Below, one piece after another: positions 45,844-52,680 of a stretch of 64,000 nucleotides of DNA. Location: contig NZ_JAAGOA010000007.1 of assembly GCF_010550675.1 (NCBI RefSeq), positions 124,001 to 188,000 of the forward strand, given 5' to 3'. The notes below the pieces were generated by a model. The model saw only the letters and a program-made list of their open reading frames with translations, had not been told where the DNA came from and did not search any database. The position numbers and the translations under genes were made by a program. This DNA comes from Phytoactinopolyspora halotolerans. GTDB lineage: Bacteria > Actinomycetota > Actinomycetes > Jiangellales > Jiangellaceae. The stretch's first letter is position 1; each line of letters starts with the position of its first letter.

Positions 45844-47607
45844 TCAACTCAACCGCGCATCCTCGGTGCCTTCCTCGTCACCGTCCTCGGTGCCTTCCTC
45901 GTCACCGTCCTCGGTGCCCTCTTCGTCACCGTCCTCGGTGCCTTCCTCGTCACCGTCCTCGGTGCCTTCCTCGTCACCGTCCTCGGTGCCCTCTTCGTCA
46001 CCGTCCTCGGTGCCTTCCTCGTCACCGTCCTCGGTGCCCTCTTCGTCACCGTCCTCGGTGCCTTCCTCGTCACCGTCCTCGCCGGTCTCGTTCGGCCCGA
46101 CCTCCGATTTGGCGAGCGTGAACGATCCGTCCGCCTCAGCCGGCAACAGGCCGATGGTCAACGCCGCGACGCTGTACGCGCCGTCAGCCTCGGTCTGAGA
46201 GTTGACCTGTATCGAGATCAACTGCCCGAGTTGTTCGCCCACGGGAGCCAGCGCCTCAGCCAGCGTGTCGACCAGCGGTGCCACGGTCTCACCCAGAGTG
46301 CCGGTCACACCGGTCTCGCCGAACAGGGTCTCCTCGACCAAGCCGCCCACGACGTCGACGAGTTGGTTCACCAGGTCTGCGACGAGCGGTCCGACGACGC
46401 CGGTCACCACGCCGGTGCTGTTGTCCACGATCTCCGCGTCACCGTCGACGAGGGCACCGAGCGTGGTCTCCATGCTCAGGTCGAGCATGTCATTGATGAG
46501 TGCCGCGCTGACCTCGGCCTGGATGCTGATGTTCAACCCGACCGACCGCAGCGCCTCGGTGACCGCCTCGACCAGCTGGTCGGTCAGGCCTTCCAGAAGC
46601 GCTGTCACCTTGTCCGTGAGGCCGGCTATGGCCTCCGGGCTGAGCAGATCGGTATTCGGTTCCTGTCCGTTGAGACCGCCCTCGACCAATTGGTCGAGAT
46701 CGACGACGAGTGATCCATTGGCCAGGTCGAGCTCGACGCCCGTACCTTCACCGAGCGGCGTGCCGAGGATCTCGTCCAGCAGCGCGGCAAGGTCCGCGTC
46801 CACCTCGACGGTGACGTCCGGGCCGGTCACGGAGACCAGCGGCAACGCGGCCAGGCCGTCCAGGATCGCCGCGAGCGCGTCCAGCGACTCCAGCGCGCCG
46901 GCGATGGCCCCGTCCGGGCCGGCCAGCTGGTTGACCGTGTCCTCGACGGTCACCATCGCGTCCTCGAGACCGGCGACGAGATCACCGATGGCAGGTACGT
47001 CGATCACCAGGCTGCCACCCGCCACCTCGTAGGCGCGTTCCACTGCGGGCTCTGCCGAGGCCGACGCCTCCAGGTGTGCTTCAGACGAGATGGCGCCGAG
47101 CTCCAGTCGGACGTCGGCGATCGCCTCGGCCATCCCTTCCCCGATCAGGTCGCCGAGGTTCAACGTGGCGTCGCCGGGAAAGTCCTCGCCTCCGGAGCCG
47201 ATACCCTCGCCGTCCATCACTGCCCCAGAGCCCGCGTGCGACGCGCCACCAGGGTCTGCGGACGCCCACTGATTGACCGCGCCGAGCTCGATCAGATCAG
47301 TCAGTGGAAGCTCAACTCCACCCAGGTCGAGCCCGAGTGTCTCCAGCACCGCCAGATCGAGTGGGTCGTAGGCGGCCACCTCTGCGTCTTCGCCGATGTT
47401 CTCGACTGCGGCGCCACCCAGCTCGGGCACCGCATCAAGGTCGAGGTTCAGGACTTGCCCGGCGAGGAACCGGGCGGCTGCCCGCGATTCATCCCCGTCC
47501 GCTGCCGTTGCCGGGACCAGAGATGTTCCGGCGACGACGGCCGGGACTGCGACGGCCACCGCCAATACCGTACCTGCTCGGGCCCATTTCCGTCTCGATG
47601 TTGCCAT
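45844..47607 (-). CDS. Choice-of-anchor-G-like secreted protein with acidic 8-residue repeats, no anchor
   Basis: 587-aa protein. Signal sequence ARAGTVLAVAVAVPAVVAGTSLVPATA; then the same domain as the protein at 38280-40028: [42 protein letters not shown] and GGLNGQEPNTDLLS. The tail is nine copies of EDGDEEGT, then DARLS and stop. No LPxTG motif, helix or basic tail follows, so either the anchor was lost or the protein is freely secreted. GGAGGAG lies 7 nt before ATG 47607. Two palindromes at 47742-47779 lie upstream. An acyltransferase gene follows 26 nt later. Confidence 0.83.
   Translation of the reverse strand: MATSRRKWARAGTVLAVAVAVPAVVAGTSLVPATAADGDESRAAARFLAGQVLNLDLDAVPELGGAAVENIGEDAEVAAYDPLDLAVLETLGLDLGGVELPLTDLIELGAVNQWASADPGGASHAGSGAVMDGEGIGSGGEDFPGDATLNLGDLIGEGMAEAIADVRLELGAISSEAHLEASASAEPAVERAYEVAGGSLVIDVPAIGDLVAGLEDAMVTVEDTVNQLAGPDGAIAGALESLDALAAILDGLAALPLVSVTGPDVTVEVDADLAALLDEILGTPLGEGTGVELDLANGSLVVDLDQLVEGGLNGQEPNTDLLSPEAIAGLTDKVTALLEGLTDQLVEAVTEALRSVGLNISIQAEVSAALINDMLDLSMETTLGALVDGDAEIVDNSTGVVTGVVGPLVADLVNQLVDVVGGLVEETLFGETGVTGTLGETVAPLVDTLAEALAPVGEQLGQLISIQVNSQTEADGAYSVAALTIGLLPAEADGSFTLAKSEVGPNETGEDGDEEGTEDGDEEGTEDGDEEGTEDGDEEGTEDGDEEGTEDGDEEGTEDGDEEGTEDGDEEGTEDGDEEGTEDARLS
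45862..46077 (-). repeat. Nine-copy 24-bp tandem repeat (EDGDEEGT)
   Basis: Nine in-frame 24-bp units of two nearly identical types, differing at two synonymous positions. They end 12 nt before the stop codon. High identity between copies points to recent expansion. Confidence 0.88.
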
Positions 47608-47741
47608 GGACATACTCCTCCCCCGTGGCCGTTCCCGGCATTCCAGGAACGACACAGCAAACCGTTACTTGACAGGGAAACTAACTGATTGTCGCTTCTT
47701 GTGACAACAACTATGAGAGAACTTCAACGGAGCATGTCCGT

Positions 47742-47779
47742 TATCTACACATAGATATGGAATTATCTACGTGTAGATA
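47742..47779. promoter_or_regulatory. Two direct copies of a 16-bp palindrome upstream of the anchorless surface-protein gene
   Basis: TATCTACACATAGATA (47742-47757) and TATCTACGTGTAGATA (47764-47779). The second is perfect, and the first differs from perfect only at the four central bases. The centres are 22 bp apart, two turns of the helix, so two regulator dimers would lie on one face. Position 135 bp upstream of the start suggests an upstream operator or activator site. The regulator is unknown. Confidence 0.6.
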
Positions 47780-47855
47780 CGCCGCAACGGCCGTATCCCG
47801 CGATATTTCCGCAACCGGCCACCGGATATATGTCGGGCTTACGCCACTCATGTCC

Positions 47856-49268
47856 TCAGCCGGACGGGGCGAGATCCTCCACCCGTTTCGCGACCCCTGC
47901 CGCTACCGCCGCGAAGACCGCGGCGCCTCGAGCGCCTGCCTCTTGGACGTCAGGCATGACGTAGGCACCGAGGATCTCCCGCTTCAGTACCTGAACAGCG
48001 ACGCTGCGCAGACCACCGCCCGTGGCCACGATCCGTCCAGTCGGGCCCGCCACCGTCTCCAACATCTCTTTGACCTCGACGGCACGTCGCTGCACGGCTT
48101 CGATGGCCGCACGCCAGATCTCCGCGGCCGACGGCTCGTACCCGATGTTGGTCAGGACTGCACGCTCGGTCCAGATGCCCTCCACAGCCGGACCGTCCGA
48201 CCGCGGCCGCACGGACAGTGCCTGATGATCCAGCTCAGTCAGGTCCGTCGTGTCACGGCCCATCAACTTGAGGAAACGCCACAACCCGATGCCCGAGCGC
48301 AGCCCGGTCATCACCTGCAGACGGTCGCCGCCCACATGACGGCCGACGCTGATGCCGCGCATCACGGCGTCCTCGACCTGCTCACGCGGGATCCGACGGT
48401 CGAGTATGCGCACCATCGCCTCACTGGTACCGCAGGAATCCAGCAGATCGCTGGACCGCGTGGCCCCGACGCCGATGCCGGCCACCAGGTGATCATGCCC
48501 GCAGACAGTGGTCACCGCCCCGGCAAGTGCGGGCACACCGAGGTCGCGGGCCCGGGCCGGGGTCACCCGCCCGGTCGCTTCTCCGGCGATCGCGATGTCT
48601 GCGAACAGATGGTCCGGTGCCTTGGCCCAGTCGAGCAACTCGGGCGCCGGGCTGCCGCCCAGAACGTCGAAGAAGCCGGTCCTCCCGGCCAGCGACGGCT
48701 CGGTGACCTGCGCCCCGCCGAGCTCGTAGGCGACCCATTCAGGAACGCTGAGCCAGCGCACACCACGACCACCCATATCCTCCTCACGCACCATCCACCG
48801 GTACTTGATGATGCTGGGCCGCCCGCTGAGCTTCAGCCCGGTCACGGCGGCGAAGGTCCGCACACCGATGTCTCGCTCCAGATCCCCGACCAGCTCGGCA
48901 CCGCGTTCGTCGTACCAGGCGAACACCGGCGCCAACGGTTCCGCGTCGGCACCGAGCGGGACCCCCGCCTCGGCCAGGCCGGTGACACCGATGCCGGCCA
49001 CGTGCACCGGCCCGTCGCCGCCTGACTCGGCCTCAGCGATCGCCGACGACGCCGCCTCCACGACCGCTGCGAGGATGCGGCGCGCGGGAGCCTCCGCCCC
49101 CGTCGCCGTCGTCCGCCACGGCGTGGCCACCTGCCCCAGTCCCCGGCAACGACCGTCCGGGTCCATCACCATCGCCTTACAGGTCGTGGTGCCGACATCT
49201 AGGCCGAGGAGGACGTCCCGGGATACAGGTTGCGGCAGCGATACGCTGCGTGCGCCGTTTTGGTCCAT
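47856..49268 (-). CDS. FGGY-family carbohydrate kinase
   Basis: Sugar kinase of about 470 aa with the ASKHA fold. N-terminal phosphate loop LLGLDVGTTTCKAMVMDPDG; middle GIGVTGLAEAGVPL, SGRPSIIKYRWM and VCGHDHLVAGIGVG; the C-terminal adenosine loop is GRIVATGGGLRSVAVQVLKREILG. The ATG at 49268 is chosen because the frame further upstream crosses the iron box of the divergent gene. Sequence is too general to say which sugar; it stands alone, not in a sugar operon. Confidence 0.85.
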   Translation of the reverse strand: MDQNGARSVSLPQPVSRDVLLGLDVGTTTCKAMVMDPDGRCRGLGQVATPWRTTATGAEAPARRILAAVVEAASSAIAEAESGGDGPVHVAGIGVTGLAEAGVPLGADAEPLAPVFAWYDERGAELVGDLERDIGVRTFAAVTGLKLSGRPSIIKYRWMVREEDMGGRGVRWLSVPEWVAYELGGAQVTEPSLAGRTGFFDVLGGSPAPELLDWAKAPDHLFADIAIAGEATGRVTPARARDLGVPALAGAVTTVCGHDHLVAGIGVGATRSSDLLDSCGTSEAMVRILDRRIPREQVEDAVMRGISVGRHVGGDRLQVMTGLRSGIGLWRFLKLMGRDTTDLTELDHQALSVRPRSDGPAVEGIWTERAVLTNIGYEPSAAEIWRAAIEAVQRRAVEVKEMLETVAGPTGRIVATGGGLRSVAVQVLKREILGAYVMPDVQEAGARGAAVFAAVAAGVAKRVEDLAPSG

Positions 49269-49347
49269 ATACGCCAGGATGGTACCTGTATGTGCGGCTG
49301 CCCGGGCCGCGGTCTCGTCCGGAGTACCCCCGGCCGCCGATCCGTAT

Positions 49348-49366
49348 GTAGGTAAGGCTATCCTCA
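49348..49366. promoter_or_regulatory. Iron box (IdeR/DtxR-type)
   Basis: GTAGGTAAGGCTATCCTCA matches 15 of 19 positions of the IdeR/DtxR consensus TTAGGTTAGGCTAACCTAA. It lies 50 bp before the siderophore-binding protein gene, so that operon is probably repressed when iron is plentiful. The rule is established for the family; binding here is inferred. Confidence 0.75.
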
Positions 49367-49415
49367 TATCTCACGCTGACGTTCAGCTCCGTTGTCGAGA
49401 GGTAGAGGAGTCTCC

Positions 49416-50366
49416 GTGTCGTTTCGCATCCGCCGCCCCGGCCACAGGTACGTCGGCCTGATCGCCGTCGTGGCGAGCGCGTCAACCCTGCTGCTCGCCT
49501 GCTCCGGGGACGATTCGGACGGCTCCGCATCCGCTGACGGCGGCGCGTCCGGCAGCCGCGACGTCGAGCACGCCCGGGGTGTCAGCAACGTACCGGACGA
49601 GCCCGAGCAGATCGTGGTCCTGGAGCCCGTACAGCTCGACACGGCCGTCGCGCTGGATGTCGTCCCGGTCGGCACGACGGTGCTCAGCGAGGAGACCGGC
49701 GTACCCGGCTATCTCGGCGACGAGGCGGCCGCCATCGAGATGGTCGGCACCGTACCGGAGCCCGACATCGAAGAGATCGCGTCGCTGGAGCCTGACCTCA
49801 TCATCGGGACCGAGACCCGCCATTCGGCGCTGTACGACCAACTGTCCGACATCGCACCCACGGTGTTCATGCCGTCGCAGGCCGATCCGTGGCCGGAGAA
49901 CGTGCGGCTCGTCGGCGATGCCCTGAACAAGGCAGACGAGGCCGAAGCGTTGCTCGAGGAGTACCAGGCTCGCTGTGACGATATCGCCGCCGAGTTCGAT
50001 GTCGAGGGTCGCACGGCGCAGTTGATCCGCCCCCGCGACGGTGTGCTGTCCCTGTACGGTCCCACGTCGTTCGCGGGGAGCACGCTCGAGTGTGCCGGGT
50101 TCAGCACCCCCGAACACGACTGGGAGGACATCTCCGTAGACGTGTCCCCGGAGCGGGTCCTCCAGGCCACTGCCGACCTCGTCTTGGTCACCGCGGTCGA
50201 CCCGGATGACCCGAACGCGGTCCCGGAGTCGATCACAGGCAACGCTTCGTCGTTTGAGAACCTCCACGTGGTGGACCAGTCGTTCTGGATCACAGGCGTC
50301 GGTCCGCTCGGCGGGCAGACCGTGCTCGACGACCTCGAGCGCATCCTGCGTGAAACCACCTGGTGA
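49416..50366 (+). CDS. Iron-siderophore ABC transporter substrate-binding lipoprotein
   Basis: FecB/FhuD-like lipoprotein of about 316 aa. The lipobox LLLAC ends the signal sequence, so Cys is lipidated and the protein is anchored outside the membrane. The domain follows the family order: ARGVSNVPDEPEQIVVLEP, LEPDLIIGTETRHSALYDQLSDIAPTVFM and a final PLGGQTVLDDLERIL. GGAG lies 5 nt before GTG 49416. The iron box is 50 bp upstream. The permease gene overlaps its stop by 4 nt. Confidence 0.9.
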   Translation: MSFRIRRPGHRYVGLIAVVASASTLLLACSGDDSDGSASADGGASGSRDVEHARGVSNVPDEPEQIVVLEPVQLDTAVALDVVPVGTTVLSEETGVPGYLGDEAAAIEMVGTVPEPDIEEIASLEPDLIIGTETRHSALYDQLSDIAPTVFMPSQADPWPENVRLVGDALNKADEAEALLEEYQARCDDIAAEFDVEGRTAQLIRPRDGVLSLYGPTSFAGSTLECAGFSTPEHDWEDISVDVSPERVLQATADLVLVTAVDPDDPNAVPESITGNASSFENLHVVDQSFWITGVGPLGGQTVLDDLERILRETTW

Positions 50367-51367
50367 CCTCGGCTGCTCCCGCTCGGTCGGCCTGGGCCGT
50401 CGCTCTGCTCGTCCTGCTGCTCGTGACGGTCGTGCTCTCGATCGGTGTCGGCGCGAACCCGATCAGCCCACGCGCGGTGCTCGACACGATCGCCGGTGGC
50501 GGCGACGACGAGTCCCAGTACGTCGTCTGGCAGCAGCGCGTCCCGCGCACCGTGATCGGCACTGTCGTCGGCACCGCGCTCGGAGTCGCGGGCGCGCTGA
50601 TCCAGGCGTTCACCAGGAATCCGCTGGCCGATCCAGGAATTCTCGGCGTCAACTCCGGAGCGGCGTTCGCCGTCGCGGTCGGGATCGTGTTCTTCGGCGT
50701 CACCGGGATCTCCGGCTACGTCTGGTTCGCCTGCGCGGGCGCGCTCATCGTGACCCTTGCGGTATACGCGATCGGCGCGGCCGGCCGAGGCGGCACCGAC
50801 CCGATCCGGCTGACTCTCGCCGGAGTGGCCGTCGGCGCCGTGCTGTCCGGGGCCACCACCGGGCTCACCCTCACGCATCCGGACGCCTTCGACCGGATGC
50901 GTGGCTGGAACGCCGGCAGCCTGCTGGAACGCGGCTTCGACGTGCTGACCCCCGTCGTGCCTCTTCTGGTGATCGGCCTGACGATGGCCATCGCGGTCTC
51001 GTCCGCGATGAACTCCGTCGCCCTGGGCGACGACATGGCCCGCGCCCACGGCGTGAATGTGGGCCGCACCCGTGTACTCGTCCTGATCGCGGTCACCCTG
51101 CTGGCCGGATCGGCGACGGCCATCGCCGGACCGATCGCATTCGTCGGCCTGATGGTCCCCCATGTGGTGCGGTGGACCGTCGGGCCCGATCAGCGGCGCA
51201 TCGTCGTCGGTTCGCTACTCCTGTCGCCCATCGTCGTTCTGCTCTCCGACGTTCTCGGGCGGGTGCTGGTGCTGCCGAGCGAGATGCCGGTCGGCATCGT
51301 CACCGCGTTCGTCGGCGCGCCGGTACTCGTCGTACTGGTCCGGCGCCGCACCGCGAGCGCCCTATGA
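50363..51367 (+). CDS. Iron-siderophore ABC transporter permease, FecCD type
   Basis: 334-aa permease with nine to ten helices. Signature segments: SQYVVWQQRVPRTVIGTVVGTALGVAGALIQ, FTRNPLADPGILGVNSGAAFAV, GPIAFVGLMVPHVVRWTVGPDQRR and EMPVGIVTAFVGAPVLVVLV. It is coupled to the binding-protein gene. Siderophore systems of this type usually have a second FecCD permease and an ATPase; neither is present, and only a nine-codon remnant follows. It may share an ATPase encoded elsewhere, or be non-functional. Confidence 0.92.
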   Translation: MTSAAPARSAWAVALLVLLLVTVVLSIGVGANPISPRAVLDTIAGGGDDESQYVVWQQRVPRTVIGTVVGTALGVAGALIQAFTRNPLADPGILGVNSGAAFAVAVGIVFFGVTGISGYVWFACAGALIVTLAVYAIGAAGRGGTDPIRLTLAGVAVGAVLSGATTGLTLTHPDAFDRMRGWNAGSLLERGFDVLTPVVPLLVIGLTMAIAVSSAMNSVALGDDMARAHGVNVGRTRVLVLIAVTLLAGSATAIAGPIAFVGLMVPHVVRWTVGPDQRRIVVGSLLLSPIVVLLSDVLGRVLVLPSEMPVGIVTAFVGAPVLVVLVRRRTASAL

Positions 51368-51393
51368 TCACGTTTCGCCGCGACACGCCGTGA
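51364..51393 (+). pseudogene. Remnant start of a second FecCD permease gene (truncated after nine codons)
   Basis: ATG at 51364 overlaps the permease stop by 4 nt, as a second permease gene would in this operon type. The frame reads MITFRRDTP and stops at 51393. The convergent methyltransferase gene begins its 3' end at 51368. The simplest reading is a deletion that removed the second permease and the ATPase. A chance short frame is possible. Confidence 0.5.
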
Positions 51394-52303
51394 CCGACAC
51401 GTTGTAGTACAGCTCAGCCGGCACGACGCGGGCGACCGCCCGGTCCAGCGCGGAGAGCCGCTGCCAACCGTGGTAGGCGAACATCGCCCACCGCCAGCCG
51501 AGCCGCTCCGGCTTGATCGCATACTCCAGCGTGCGGACCGGCCATCCGAACCAGGCCGCGGTCAGCTCCTCGGTGACCGTCCGCACCTGCTCGCCGCCGG
51601 CCCGGTGAACCGTCTCCGCCAGTTCTCCCGGGTCGAAGGTGTGCAGGTCGACCACCGCCTCCAGGGCGGCCGCCCTGGATGATTCGTCCAGCTCGTGCTG
51701 GGGCCGGGACCACCGTCCGGCGAGCGGCGGCAGATGTGTGATCCGGGTGGCCGCCCACCACGTGGCGCGGGACAGCGCCCGCGCGATCCGGTCCCCGTAT
51801 CGCGTGGGCTCGCCGCAGATCACCACCCGCCCACCGGGGCGAAGCACGCGCAACATCTCCCGGAACGCCAGCTCCACGTCGGGAATGTGGTGGATCACCG
51901 CGTGGCCGACCACCACGTCGAATGTCCCGTCGTCGTAGGGCAGCCGCTCCGCGTCGGCGACCCGGCCGGAGACCTCGAACCCGAGCTGGGCCGCGTTTCG
52001 CTGTGCCGTCCGCACCATCCCCGGGGAGATGTCGGTCACGTGGACCTCATCGAGCACGCCGGCCTGCTTGAGATTGAGCGAGAAGAAGGCGGTGCCGGCG
52101 CCGACCTCCAGCGCCTTCCGATACGGCCAGCCGCTGGTCCCGGCCACGGCGGCGAACCGGTCCCGCGCGTAGGAGATGCATCGCTCGTCGAACGAGATCG
52201 ACCACTTCTGGTCGTAGGTCTCCGACTCCCAGTCGTGATACAGCACCTGGGCGAGCTTGGTGTCATGCCAGGCCCGCTCGACGTCCTCAGCCGATGCGGT
52301 CAA
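51368..52303 (-). CDS. Class I SAM-dependent methyltransferase
   Basis: 311-aa methyltransferase. Motif I ALEVGAGTAFFSLNLKQAG binds the cofactor, followed by VTDISPGMVRTAQRNAAQLG, VGHAVIHHIPDVELAFREMLRVLRPGG and a C-terminal half of unknown specificity. It starts with TTG at 52303 after AAGGGGA. Its 3' end abuts the permease stop codon with no gap. The substrate is not indicated by the neighbours. Confidence 0.83.
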   Translation of the reverse strand: MTASAEDVERAWHDTKLAQVLYHDWESETYDQKWSISFDERCISYARDRFAAVAGTSGWPYRKALEVGAGTAFFSLNLKQAGVLDEVHVTDISPGMVRTAQRNAAQLGFEVSGRVADAERLPYDDGTFDVVVGHAVIHHIPDVELAFREMLRVLRPGGRVVICGEPTRYGDRIARALSRATWWAATRITHLPPLAGRWSRPQHELDESSRAAALEAVVDLHTFDPGELAETVHRAGGEQVRTVTEELTAAWFGWPVRTLEYAIKPERLGWRWAMFAYHGWQRLSALDRAVARVVPAELYYNVSVTACRGET

Positions 52304-52338
52304 TCCGTCCCCTTGTGATAGCGGCGCTCACGCGGCGA

Positions 52339-52509
52339 TCAGCGCTTGTTCTGCAGTTCCTCGACATGCTCCTGATAGATCCGCGCCCGTGCAACCGCCT
52401 GCCGCCGGCTATCGAACACACTGCTCACGAATTCGTTCCGATGCCTATCGTAGATCCGCCAGCCGCCGTCGTCGTCCTTCTGAGTGACGAAGCGTCTCTC
52501 CTCCCCCAT
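52339..52509 (-). CDS. Small DUF2188-like protein
   Basis: 56-aa protein MGEERRFVTQKDDDGGWRIYD and onward, ending SRRQAVARARIYQEHVEELQNKR; the motif GGW followed by an Ala-rich helix matches the small DUF2188 type of unknown role. ATG 52509 has AGGA 4 nt upstream. It lies 35 bp upstream of, and in the same direction as, the methyltransferase gene. Confidence 0.6.
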   Translation of the reverse strand: MGEERRFVTQKDDDGGWRIYDRHRNEFVSSVFDSRRQAVARARIYQEHVEELQNKR

Positions 52510-52643
52510 GTCCTGCACGCTCCTTCCGCATGGTTCTGACGGCTTCACACGTCGCCAGTGTCCCATCCACCCCGCCGGACTTCTCGCATTTCGAGATCGC
52601 CGAGCGTGATGGCGGTTCAACACCGGGCTGACCGCGTGGCCCA

Positions 52644-52674
52644 TTGGGCGAGACGCCGATGTTGCTGGCAAAAT
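52644..52674 (+). promoter_or_regulatory. Promoter of glgX
   Basis: TTGGGC (52644-52649) and CAAAAT (52669-52674) with 19-bp spacing lie just before the GTG at 52681. The 6-nt gap fits a leaderless transcript. Confidence 0.4.
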
Positions 52675-52680
52675 GCTTCG

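Noticed and set aside
45862-46077. 24-bp repeat read as a CRISPR or protein-binding array
   Set aside because: Tandem without spacers and in frame with a real gene, so it is a coding repeat.
36273-47607. A toxin precursor gene (SdpC-like) in the HTTM region
   Set aside because: No small secreted precursor with a cleavage site, nor an immunity protein, was seen. The adjacent large proteins are wall-anchored.
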